The position numbers and the translations under genes are program-made. A DNA stretch of 64,000 nt from Kryptolebias marmoratus (taxonomy: Eukaryota; Chordata; Actinopteri; Cyprinodontiformes; Rivulidae): contig NC_051439.1 in the NCBI RefSeq assembly GCF_001649575.2, forward strand, positions 8,580,942 to 8,644,941. Reading direction: 5' to 3'. This document shows positions 24,148 to 35,672 of this stretch, in pieces; position 1 is the stretch's first letter, and every line of letters begins with the position of its first letter. The notes below the pieces were generated by a model, which did no database searches, was not told the origin of the DNA, and saw only the letters and a list, made by a program, of their open reading frames with translations.

Positions 24148-24600
24148 AGTCATTCCCTCCAACAAGGAGGTTGTTTTCAGTAACGTTTGTCTGCCTGTCT
24201 GCCTGTCTGCCTGTCTTCCTGCCCGTCTTCCTGTCTGTCTGTCTGTGTACAAGATTTTCATGTTTTCAGGAAACGTCAAACGTCACAGATCAGCCCGTCC
24301 TCTAACTCTGCAGCTGTGTGATGTAGGAATGTCAAACTCCACAGCTGCACACCTCATGAGCCAAGGGTGATCGCTGTTGATTTCAACGTTCATGGGGTCA
24401 AAGGTCAAGGTCACAGGTAACCCCTTTGTTAAAAACTTGTCTCTGCTCCTACATGTGACCCTTCTGTTTCTGGTTGTGTTCGTTGTTTTGTTTGTCTGTC
24501 AGCAAAGATCAGGTAAAAACTAAAGAACAGATTTGGAGGAAATGTTCAGGAAATGTTGGGGTTTTTCACAAAAATCAATGGATTACATTGTGGTGGTGAT
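24148..24600 (+). repeat. Probable interspersed-repeat remnant with CTGT array
   Basis: TCCCTCCAACAAGGAGGTTG, followed by a (CTGTCTGC)n array, resembles a common teleost interspersed repeat. Further on, AGGTAAAAACTA and GAGGAAATGTTCAGGAAATG fit its later part. Its boundaries are not defined. Confidence 0.45.
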
Positions 24601-25739
24601 TCAAATTATGAATGAATAAAAGAATGATTGATTAATTTGTTCATTTGTTTGAATTCTGTATATGAGCAAACAAAGAAATAATTAAACCTTTTATGACCAA
24701 AAAGGAAAAGGCAGAAGCCAAAAGCTTATTATGCCTCTCCTTTCATTTTCTCATGAATTCTCAAAACAAAAACAACACACAACCACACATGAACAAAAGA
24801 AAAGAAAAAAAATCAATACACAATACAGCAATAATGATATCCTTCCTATATATACATATGAATATAAATCATCAATAATATCATTGTCATTTAATTTCCA
24901 TATATTAATATTAACATCATAATAACTTATAATACTATAAACTATAACTCTTCGTTAATTTGCATTTTAATTTATTTATAAAAAATAATAGAACTACTAA
25001 ACTTAATTTCCTTGCCTAAATTGCTCCAGTTTAACCCCCCAAACTGACACACATCTATAATTAATATTAGTTCTTCAAAAATAAAAAAATAAAAATCATT
25101 ATTACTTTCCCTTAACTTCAAAAAACTTTTGAATACGGGCAGCAAGACTACTGTTTCCAGCCCAATATAAAATTTCCAGTATTCTTAAATGAATTAAATC
25201 ACCCAATCTTTAAAGTTTTTAAAATAGCTTTTAAAGATTTGAGAGGTTTTAAGATGGCGGTAGTCCATTTTGGACTTGCTCATAGCAGCCATTAAGACAC
25301 CAGTCCAATCAGGCCCTTCGAAGAACTATCTACAACAGGTAAGATATTGATTGTTCATAACAGTTCCATGGAAGCCCACCTGAGGAAACCTGAAGTGTTG
25401 CTTTTAAGGTCAAGAGTTAATAAAAAGCTGATCTAGTATGAATGTATTAGGATCAACGATTAACGTTAAATGAAAATAAACTCACAGTGACACAGCCAAC
25501 GAAACTACAGAAATTAAATTATTTCATTTATTGAAAAATGTCTCGTTTTCAACAAAAACTAGGTGCGTTTTTATGTGAACATTAAGTGCAACAATCTAAA
25601 CCAACTTGTGGTGACTTTTTGTCCAGGCCACCCTCTGTAAAAGAAGTCTCAGGTCTTCCATGTTTGTTTTTAATTTGGTTAAATAAATGTGATGTAATAA
25701 AAACCGTCCTCCTCTCCGACTGTATTTAAGGCTTGAGTT

Positions 25740-26130
25740 CCGACCCATGTTTTGTTGCTGTAATGGTGGCGAATTAGCTTCATGTTCCGAGACCCCGGGT
25801 GACCCCCATTACGCAGCCAGGGACGCATTTAATTAGCGGCAGCTCACGTGAAATGACAAAACGCATTAATATTAATGGAGGTTTAATTGAGGTCGCCTTG
25901 GTCCCCCGTTGAGGCTTTCAACCTCTAAAATGGCTGATGTGTGACGGTGGGAGCAGAGGGAGCCCGCAGCCCGGGTCCGCCACTCTGTACGCGACCCCGG
26001 AGAAGATGACAACCATCTTCCATAATTCATCTGAACATGTCACCTTCTTGACAGATGAGCAGGCTCCGAGGGCAGCGAGTGTGAGGCTGTTCCGAGCTCG
26101 GTTTGGGGTATACTTGTGGGGACAATTTGG
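25740..26130. promoter_or_regulatory. Strong candidate regulatory (conserved non-coding) element
   Basis: After an AT-rich desert, the composition changes abruptly to unique sequence dense in homeodomain-type cores: GAATTAGC, TTTAATTAGCGG, GCATTAATATTAATGG, GTTTAATTGAGG and CATAATTCATC. A GCTCACGTGA E-box lies at about 25842-25851. No reading frame or repeat explains it. It lies 8 kb past hs6st1 and 5 kb before uggt1. The function is inferred. Confidence 0.4.
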
Positions 26131-27059
26131 CCTGTCCTCGTAGGGATGTGACTGATTTCTCTGCTAGATTGTGTGCACTGCACGTATGTGAGGTATCGTC
26201 AAAATGAAGGTCAAATCCTGCAGGATAATTAATGTCGCTGCTTTTTATATAATGTTAAATCAAACCTTGGAACCACTTCCCCCCCTGGAGATTCAGCTGT
26301 CCAATTTAATGTAGGCTGCCGAGCGAGCAAATGAAAAAGCAGGAGCCATGTCTCTGCACCCTGAGACACTGTCGCCGTACCTTTCATCTTCTTTACATCA
26401 GGACCCCACAACAGGTAGGACGCGCAGGCTGTCACGTTGCACCAATCTGCCCCAAAGGGACTGTGCGTTCAGGAGATATTACACAAACTTAACAGGAAGA
26501 TTAACAAAAGGCTCCCACAGGACAAAATGAGAGGGATTTCATTTTCTTTACTGTTTCATGTCTACATTCCAGATGCTGCTTTTTTTTTAAAGAGACAGCG
26601 TTGACTTGATCTAAACGAAACATTTATTTCCCAAGACTATCGCACTGTGCAAGCAGCAACATCTATTTGTATGCGCCGCTTTGCAAATAAATGCAGCTTC
26701 AAATACATCATCATCATGCTCTGCTGTCCCGCTTTCTATTATACCCACTCTTTCACTGTATGAAACAATAACAATAAATAATGTGTTTTGGGGATTGTTT
26801 TAAAATATCAGACAGTACAGTAACCCATGTACTTGGTTTTCACATGAGCAATGGCATAGGTTTGCCATTTCATTTACGATAATTTATTTTCCCTATATCA
26901 GATTTTAGGAATAAGGACTGTGTAAACACTTTTTTGTTCATCTCAGTGCTAGTTTTATGAAACTATTTACTTTACTTTTTAATTATCTTTCTATGAAATG
27001 TGCCATTTTGTGCTTATGAGTTTCAACTGACTTTAATCATGTAATAAATGTTACTATAT

Positions 27060-27340
27060 GCATAAAATGTTAGCATTAGCATGTTCCTTGCTATCATAAA
27101 CATATTAGCATGTTTGGCTAATTGTTTTTCTTTAAAACCAATTTATTTGTTGGAAATGTTTATTTAATAATTTATTACGTTTATATTGTAAGACAAGACT
27201 CTTGTATGTTTATGTAGTAAAATAGTGCATTCTGTGGCATTAAAAACCTAATATTACTATTTACAGATGTTAGCATAAAATGTTAGCATTAGCATGCTGA
27301 CTCACTAGCATAAACACATTAGCATGCTAACATTTAGAGC
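27060..27340. repeat. TTAGCATGCTAA-type repeat patch
   Basis: GTTAGCATTAGCATG recurs near 27070 and 27285, with ATTAGCATG and TAGCATAAACACATTAGCAT variants between. Some copies are near-palindromic. The patch lies inside the AT-rich desert. Confidence 0.55.
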
Positions 27341-28047
27341 TGACTTATTTGTTGTCAACGTTTATTTGTGTTTTATTAAAAATATTTGTGTAATTGTGTA
27401 TATCTTTTAGAAAAGGGTGTGTGTTTTATTTTAGTTTTTTATTCTTTGTATGTTGAACAACATTCATAATGAAGTTAGGAACAGCCTGAACGGTTCCTCA
27501 GTGGAAGACTAAGTAAGACTAAGACTAAGTAGATTAAGACAGAACATTTAAATTTACAATAAATTGGAGCAGAAATAAAAAGAGGAGTCACATGTCCAGA
27601 TACTACAACATTACTGGATATCTGCATGTATCTTAGCTGAATAATTCTTTCTCTGAATCATTTTATGAGATATCGAAACAAATATGACTTATGTTAACAT
27701 CACCTGTTTTTTAAACGCTACTGTAGCTTTTCACTTTCATTTAGAGTAAACATCACTTTTACTTCACTGTAAGGTCTACAGAATATGATCCTTGGCCTAT
27801 TTCAGTACATTTTTTTCATTTCTTTTCTCAAAACATCAGTTAGCATTGAAGGTCGTGACACATAGAAAACAGTACAGACTTTTAAAAATGCTTGAATCTC
27901 ACATTTTCCACGTCGAATGTTTGTTTTGTTGCTTTCCACAGTCAGTGAGAGGCCTGATTCTTGTTAGGGTGCAGATAAACCTCCAGAGAAGTGAAATGTG
28001 AAAAGAAAAGAAGTAAAAGAAACTTTACTTGGAATTCAGAACTGTTC

Positions 28048-28233
28048 TGTGTTTAAATGATGCTGTGATGCAAATGATGTAACCAAGGAGGAACCATGGA
28101 AACCATGGAATGATCTAAATGATGGACCTCAAGACAAACCATAGAGACCGTTGTTTACTCCAAATGATGCACCTGAAGAAGAACCAATGATCCAAATGAT
28201 GCACCTGAGGAGGAACCATGGAAACCCTAGAAT
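28048..28233. repeat. Short tandem array, about 45-50 base units
   Basis: The block AAATGATG.ACCT(G/C)A.GA.GAACCA, followed by TGGAAACC, occurs about four times with small changes. It could give an acidic-looking open frame, but no start or splice context supports a gene. Confidence 0.6.
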
Positions 28234-29229
28234 CCTTGGTGTTCAGTTTGTGCCTGCTGCTTGTTTGAGGAAGTTTGTAATGGTGTCTGTGATGTTAAGT
28301 TTTAACTTCATTGAAGTTCTGAGAAAATGTGTTCATGAGGAAATTTAACAAAGAACACGTTGCACCTTGAAAGACGAGGACGACAAGGAGCTTTTCTTTG
28401 ATTTATGTTTTTTTTCTTGTTAAAAGACTATCATAATTCTTAAATTTGTAACTTGTTTTGGCTTTTTGTGAAAATACCATACCAAAACAGTACTACCATA
28501 AATTTATATTTTTTATTATTTTTAACAGTTTTCAGGTGAATAAAGGAATTACCTGATCAAAGCATAAAACATGATGGCTCAAGTGGTTTTTTTTAAAATA
28601 TATATATATATATATGTACTTTATTTTAGTCTTCATAAGGGCAAAGCAGTACGACTCTGTGAACATGACACTTTCCATGTCATGTGAAAGAGAGAAAAGT
28701 ATACCAGGATTCATAAATGGTCACTAAAAGGAAATTACAATAAGTTACAAATAACTTTGACATTTAGGACAGACTTTGAAATATAATAGATCATATTTGG
28801 GTTTAATAACTGGTGAAAATAAATCACCCTATCAACAAACCAGCTTTAAACCTTCAGCTGTACCATTTTATGCCAAAAGCCGAGGATTTGAAAAGAAACT
28901 AACAATAAAACAATTATTTTGTTTTCAAATTTTTGCATTAAAGTGAATATAACTTAAGCTAAATATATATTTTTACACATAAATGTAGCAGGCGGAAGGT
29001 GTTCAGTAATTTTGAGCAGGCAAAGCTGTGGTCACCTAATCCGGCTGTCAGGACCCAGACGCTGTTGGTAAATCATACATACAGGAAGCTACACAGCCGG
29101 CTTCGGTGAGAATTAATCAATAAATCCTTTGGGTTTTTTAAAAGCTATGAAGCTTTAAACAGCTTCATTTTCGAGTTATTGCTATTCTTCATAGATAATG
29201 TGTAAAAAACTGCTTTTGAGGAATCCGAA

Positions 29230-29510
29230 ATAGCGCATATAAGGTCGTTTTTCTTGTTGTGTGGGAAGATTTGCGTCCGCCTGCGGCTCTCTAAAACTAG
29301 TGACAGGTAAACTCGCTGTGAGGTTTCTGCTCAAAATATGGCCACAAATGCAATTAAAACAGCTTAAGCTTCTAAAACCTCGGCGATAGTGATAATAGTG
29401 AGAGCTCGTTTTGCTCGTAGCGTTAATAAGACACCTTTAAGGCTCGTCAGGATGTAAAAGCTGACGTCTTATTGGCCGGAGGAGCCACGCTGAAGTTTCT
29501 TATTGGATGG
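29230..29510 (+). promoter_or_regulatory. uggt1: Putative uggt1 promoter or 5' exon region
   Basis: CpGs reappear here after several kb of AT-rich sequence. A CRE-like TGACGTC lies at 29462-29468, an inverted CCAAT (ATTGG) at 29471-29475 and CCACG at 29485-29489 exactly nine bases further on, and a second ATTGG at 29502-29506. The ER-stress element is CCAAT-N9-CCACG; here the spacing is kept but the CCAAT half is flipped. A possible splice donor GACAG|GTAAAC at 29306/29307 could end a 5' exon. UGGT1 is a known unfolded-protein-response gene. No transcript evidence is available. Confidence 0.35.
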
Positions 29511-30309
29511 AGTTCATGGCGCTTTTTATTTACTCAGGAAAAAAACACCAATCCTTGCAAGTGCAGAACACTGTTTATACTGTAAAATACACTTACAAGA
29601 TTTCATTCACGTTCCTCCATTTAGTCAGGCTACGTCCTTCACTATATACCTTAGATCTACATTATATCAGATGTTTAGTAACTTTTGTCCTCTTGTTTTG
29701 CAGCTTGTCTGCTTTTCAGGTGTAAGTCACTGGTTAGTTTCACATCAGGTGTGAGCACAACATCAAATGATCAAATTAAAATCCAAATCAGACAGGAGCC
29801 TTACACTTAAAGTCCTACGTTTTAAATCTAACACGGGAGACTTTTTGTTGTATTTGGTTAAACTGTGCATATAGAGACATAATGAGAAAAAAAATCGGGT
29901 TGCTTTTGTTCCACCCTGTGGTTCTCGTGCAATTTGTAAGCAGCCAAACGGGCTGAAAGAGTTCAAATCATCATTGGAGAAGTCCCTGAGAACTGTTCAG
30001 CAGTGAGGTTAGCATCAGAAGCACATCACAGCACCCTAAAAGAGATCAGTACTTCCTTTAAAATGAATTAAGTACCAAAGATCAGCAACACTCAGTGGAC
30101 ATTTAATAATCTTCATGATTCACCTTACACAGTTTGCTTAGATTTGTTCTCTGTAGTGACCTGGACCAACGCTGTTTTGTTGGGTTTACTTAAAGAGGTG
30201 TTGTAAAAAAAAAAAGGAGAGAACACTTTCATTTGAGGATCTCTCGGATGAAAGGACAGTCAGATCTGAGCAGTATGATTTACTGAAAAGCTAAAAAGGC
30301 CTAGTTGAA

Positions 30310-30950
30310 GGGACTAAAGATGGAAATTAAGCTGCTGAAGAAGAATGATGATGTGTCCCCTGGTTCTCCTAAGATGCCGTCATTCACTGCTGAATGAGGC
30401 ACATTGTTTTTAAGTGGCTTTACACTGTATTCCTACATTTTAAGAGTATTCAGTTTTAATCAGTTTTCAGTCTGGTTTCAGAGCGCTGCAGAAGAGGTAG
30501 AGAGGAAAAAGATAATCTTCATTAACCTGAGTTCAGCTCTACAGATCATTTTTATCTTTGCATCCCAGTGGTTTCACAAACCTGAGGCGGCACCCTTTAA
30601 GGCTTTCAACACTGCACAAGTCAGCCCTGCTGCGGTCATACTAACAGACTCACCGCAGCAGTGGGTGGTAAACTGGCATGCCATCAACTTATTAACTCTG
30701 CTGCTCCATTTTAACTTCCTTGATTTAGTAAAGCACCTTTTTTTACATAGTGGCTGAAATATGTCAACAAGTCTTGTTTTGTCCGTCTTAAAGATCATTT
30801 TAAAAGCGGCCCTGTTACTGCCTCGACTCCAGGATGCTCAAAACGCCGCTGCTCGACTCATTACTGGGGACAAAGTCACTATTACCACGTCACCCATCTC
30901 TTTTAAGTTGCGTTTGATTGGATCCGTTTTAACTTTACCCTCTGCTCCTT
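30310..30950 (+). mobile_element. L2-like LINE reverse-transcriptase relic
   Basis: AATCAGTTTTCAGTCTGGTTTCAGAGC (30455-30482) resembles the QFQSGFR block of L2-type reverse transcriptases. At 30822-30900 a frame encodes RLQDAQNAAARLITGDKV, similar to the conserved 3' part of the same proteins. The middle is deleted and frame-shifted, so it is dead. It ends only tens of bases before the uggt1 splice acceptor. Confidence 0.6.
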
Positions 30951-30967
30951 CTGGCGTAGGTGTGAGG

Positions 30968-33900
30968 ATGTGGTTTCTGGGCGCTCTGCTGCTCTCGCTG
31001 CTGTCTGCCGTCTCTGGAGGGGCTGATTTGAAGGCGATCACCACCACCCTCACCACCAAATGGGCCGACACTCCCCTGCTGCTGGAGGCCAGGTTGGGAC
31101 GCTGCGCCGCTGAACCGTGGCGGCCTTCGCGTTTCTGAATGAATTTGGCGTTATGTTTTTTTGGAAACGTCGCGTCACGAGTGAATCAGTAATTTTTGCA
31201 GCTCCTCTGCTGGAGCTGCGTTCGAACAGCTGCGCCGCAGCTTTGAATGTTTTATTCCTCGCATGTTGTTCCCTAACTCCTGCTAGCAGATTGAAAACTT
31301 CCTTTAATTCGTTTTGTTTTATTTCATGGCGAGTTGACGAAACTGTCACGTTTATCTTCTTTTTCCCTCAGTGAGTTCCTGGCTGAGGAGAGCCAGGAGA
31401 AGTTCTGGGACTTTGTTGAAGCCAATCAAAACATAGAGGGAGAGCATGATGGTAATTTAAAACTGCTGAAGACTTATAAGACCAGATGTCACTTTTATTC
31501 TCAGGGCTGACTGCATCCAAATTTGCTTTGCTTTGCCAATAACTGCAGGACCGTGTCAGTGTTTGATGAAGTACTTGTTTATATAATAATATGACATGAA
31601 GGAGCTGCAAATTCTACTCACTGTCCTGTGTTAACTAGAGTTGGACCACATTTACTGCTACAGACTCTTTGGAAAGGGTTTGATATGATTGAGACGGACA
31701 AGATCACTTTAAGTTTAGAGCAATGCACCATTTTTAATTTAGAAAACCACTGATTAGGTACAATAAAAACTGTAGTTTTGCTCTCTCATGTGATTATCAT
31801 TGCCCACTGTCTGTGTTCGTTTGTAGCAAAATATCTGATGAACCACAGGACGGATTGTATTGAAACATTCAGGAAGTAATCACTGGATGTGCATCTACTG
31901 CTCATTAAAATTTGGAGTCAACCCAATTCAAGATGGCCGCCACAGCTTATCTACTAGTCACTATTATTAACGCATCATTTACAGTGTTATAAGATCCTGA
32001 GTTAAAAACTTTGGCATTTCTGGATGTGGGCATGTATTTCTCTCGTTTTTTCCTCTTACCCTCTGTGTATCTGCTCTCACACAGACACAGATCAGGCCTA
32101 CTACGAGCTGATCGTGAAGAGAGCCAGCGCCTTGCTCAGCTCCATCCAGCTGAACATGCTGAAGCTTGCTCTCTCGCTGCGAGCCTACTCCGCCACAGTG
32201 TATTCCCTCCAACAGGTAACGGCACGACGACCCGATGTTAGATCGGGGGAAAAAAACGAATGTCTCCTCGCACGTCCAGAGGGTCATGTTGCTGATCTCG
32301 GCTCGTGTTTGCAGATCGCGTCCACTGAGCCTCCCCCTCCTGGCTGCTCGGCTTTCGTCAGCGTCCACGGAGCGAAGACGTGCGACGCGGAAAGTTTGGG
32401 ATCGCTGTTGAAAGCTGCAGCGGAAAGGTAAAAAGACGACCGCTGAAATTAAAACGGCCGTTTCCGTAATCCAGTAAGGATCTAATCTGAGCGGCGTCGC
32501 CATCTCTCTTCCAGACCGAAGCCGTACCTTTTCAAAGGCGATCACAGATACCCAGGATCAAACCCAGATGCACCTGTTGTCATTCTCTATGCTAAGCTTG
32601 GGAGTTCGGATTTCCAGAGGTTTCATCGAGTCTTAACATCCAGAGTCGGAGAAGGCTCGGCAACCTATGTGCTCCGGCACTACCTGGCTGTAAGTGTTTC
32701 CCACAAGAGGGGGTGTCGCTTTGGTTCAGCATTCCTAATAATAATAATAATTGGTTCAGTTTCATTGTTTATATCACAAACTGACCTGAAACAGGTTATC
32801 CAAGTCTGTGGTAAAACTGAAGGGTTCGGTGTCTAAATCTAAGGCATCTGTCTGTAAAGCGCTTTTGCTTTTTTCACAGTTCAAAGAACAAATCTCCCCG
32901 CTGGAGCCTGTGTGGGTGGGCCGCGGCGGGCTCTTCTCCCACATCCTGCTGCACTGTGCGCACAGACGCAAACCTAGACCCTGCACTCTGTGACTTCTGT
33001 AACAATAACTCAGAAAGTACAGCTGCGCCTCCCTGCAGTCACGGCCGACAATGCTGGCTGTCACAAGCGCCACATGAGGAATTAAGTACATTAAATAAGC
33101 ATGTGCTAAACAATAAAAGCAACCGCAAGTCAGGTAATTGTTTAGCCGCTGGTGCATTCAGAGTCGATCTGAAATGGTCAAAGCATCACGTCAGCCGTTG
33201 CTCGGAAATCCAGTTTCAACCTCTGGGTGCTCCCAGCAGGGAGGATTTAAGGATTTAAAATATACGGACAAACTCGAGCTTGATTTTCAGTAGCAATAGA
33301 GAAAGTCTGTTGTTTTTTTTTAACTGAATCAAGGCGGTGAAAATAATTCTTAGGTTTTAAAGAAGTATGGAAACAAAGCAATCGGCATATGGAGAACTTG
33401 CCTTTACTTTTCCTTGACATTATTCCATTTTCTAAAAGGTAAAAATCAGACTTTTTTGATGTAAATTGCTCAAACAATGAGTCTTTTAATTTTGTTATAC
33501 TGTAAATGACGCATATAGTCTAAGATTTAATTAACTTTTGCATCATTTTGCAAAGTTTTGGTAAAAACACAAACCAGACCCTTGCACCGTTTGTATATGG
33601 ACTGAATGGCCTGTAGTAATGGACCCCAAATCCCATACTCACTGAGCACCCCCCACAGGGTACACTGAGGAATATGGTCGACAAAACGCATGTAGACTGG
33701 TTGGGCAAACCCCCACGCCCCCTTGAGGACCCTAGTGAGGGTAAAGAGCTGGTCCAGTGTTCCACAGCTGGGATGGAACCCACATTGTTCCTCCTGAATC
33801 CAGTCTCATGATGTCCACGCAGTGTTGCAAAGGCAACCAAGCAGCAACATCCTGAGCCTGAAGGAACTCAGGACAGGTCTCATCCATCCTCGGTCCCGGT

Positions 33901-35672
33901 TCTGGCTGGACTCAGCCAAGAGACCCCAGACTCATCTTCCCCCATGGAAGACGCGTTGGTGGGGATAAAGAAAGTACTCCTTCCTCCGCCTGATGACTAG
34001 TTGCTGTTGACCGCTAGTCGAGGTCAACAGCAGCCAACCCGCAGTAAACTCTGTGTTCCTGTGGTGGGCCCACAGGAAGGCTAACCCATGTAACTCATTT
34101 AAGCTGAGCCCGACCGGGCCCCATCAGTAGAGGCTCGATCACCAGGCGCTCGCCGACGAGCCCCTCCCCCGGTAACCCACGTTCAGGCGATTGGCAGCGA
34201 GTGTCTTGCTGTCTTTTTGTCCATACAAGTGGTTTTGAACCGATTTTTGTCTGGCCTGTCACCTCGGACCAACCTGCCTTAGGAGCAGTTTGATTCAGAC
34301 CATAGATTTGTCACAAAAACATAAATCTGTTTGTTGGTCCACGCTGTGGGGTTGTACGTTTGACATGAAAAGGACTCCGTAACCTAAAACAGACTGCGAA
34401 GAGTAGAACGTGCAGAGTGAATGGGTTTTATGATGGAGGAATGCAGCGTGTAGAGTTAAAGAACCCACTGAGAGCTCAGTTAAAGCACGATCTAAAAGTA
34501 GTCCATTTACTTATTACTGCAACAAGAGAACGTGCCAGATGTCCATATTTCAGGAACATATGGCAAAATAATGATTTGGGAGCACTTGTTCTCTCAGCTA
34601 TCCTTATCTGTAAAAACCCCTGCAGTTTAAGTAGGCTCCTCATTTACACCTGGGAGGAAAAGTGTTTCACCAGCTTCTCATGCCAAGTCGAAGTTGGATT
34701 TCTTCTTTCCTCACATGCAGATACAGCCGATCCGTTTATTTCTCCCTTTGATTATGCTAAATTATTCCTGCCATCTGCCATCTGAAGTCTTTAGGCTCGT
34801 GTCAGAATGCTGCAACTCTTGCTCTTTATTCCAAGGATTCGGGTCAGCGGACAGCTAATGTCTTCCGTGTCCTGCTGCTGATCATCAGGAGGACATGGGA
34901 CAGCTGACGGGAGCCTTTCAGATGGACGGGGACACCGTCTCCTCGCTGTACGTCTCACAACACCTTCCCTCTTTCCCTCCAGAATCCAAGTGAAAAGAAA
35001 GTGTTCCTGTCGGGGTATGGAGTCGAGCTGGCCATCAAAAACCAGGAGTACAAGGCGAAGGATGACACACAAGTCCAAGGTGCGCACACACACACACACA
35101 CACACAGTCTCTCTCTCTCTCAGGACTTCATTTTGTGAACACACACATGCCCACGCTGGCCATAAGCCCACAGGAGTCCTGACATGAATATCGAGCTAAA
35201 TTGATTCCTGTTTCTAGGGGAGGAGGTGAACGCCACGGTGATTGGCGAGAACGATCCCGTGGACGAGGTCCAGGGATTCCTTTTTGGCAAACTCAAGTAA
35301 GTGTCTCTGTGTTAGGCCGTGATAAAATTTCAACGCTTGGTTCGGTTCCAGGAGCCTGCACCAAGCGCACTCATCGCAGCCAAGCTTCTTTTTTTTTGCT
35401 TCGCTTTTGTTTTCCACACTTAATTCCCCTGAAGCACTGACCATATCTCTGCCCAACTAACCTGAAAATAACTAAATCAATCCACAAAGTCAGCCGCTCT
35501 CTTTTAATTAGCGCCGTAGTCTTTTAGCAGCTGTATTTCTTTCGCCCTCTGTGTCTGTGTTTCCTCACCAGGACCATCTACCCGGAGCTGAAGGAGCAGC
35601 TAAAGGAGCTGAGGAAGCATTTGGTGGAAAGCACCAATGAGATGGCACCTCTAAAAGTCTGGCAAATGCAAG
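30968..35672 (+). CDS. uggt1: uggt1 coding exons 1-8 (signal peptide, first thioredoxin-like domains)
   Basis: Exons: 30968-31092, 31372-31451, 32085-32215, 32315-32427, 32515-32689, 34983-35079, 35218-35296, 35572-35672. All introns are GT-AG. They encode, in order, the signal peptide and [127 protein letters not shown]; and [19 protein letters not shown]. Intron 5 (2.3 kb) carries a LINE fragment. Confidence 0.94.

Larger units (their letters stand above)
21521..29229. other. hs6st1-uggt1 intergenic region
   Basis: No gene was recognised. From left to right it holds: a TCCATCCA-type dispersed repeat (21768-21960), a Tc1 transposase scrap (about 22395-22490), a GC-rich unique patch (22500-22800), a poly-C tract and gap (22817-22913), a unique patch (22914-23610), transposon-like debris (24148-24600), an AT-rich desert (24600-25200, 26560-29000) with TTAGCAT-type repeats, and a strong candidate regulatory patch (25740-26130). 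Open frames here are short and have no recognisable family. Confidence 0.65.

Noticed and set aside
28585..28616. TATATATA run as a promoter
   Set aside because: It is a simple (TA)n repeat in an AT-rich desert with no gene start nearby.
30761..31138. 125-codon frame that joins LINE sequence to the UGGT1 signal peptide, as a LINE-UGGT1 fusion start
   Set aside because: A strong splice acceptor at 30958-30959 separates them, so the join is a readthrough of intron and not a real N-terminus.
31979..32545. 188-codon minus-strand frame over uggt1 exons 3-4
   Set aside because: It is a shadow of the plus-strand exons, which match UGGT1 and splice in phase.
32701..32719. CCACAAGAGGGGGTGTCGC as another CTCF site
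   Set aside because: It deviates from the core consensus at several positions.
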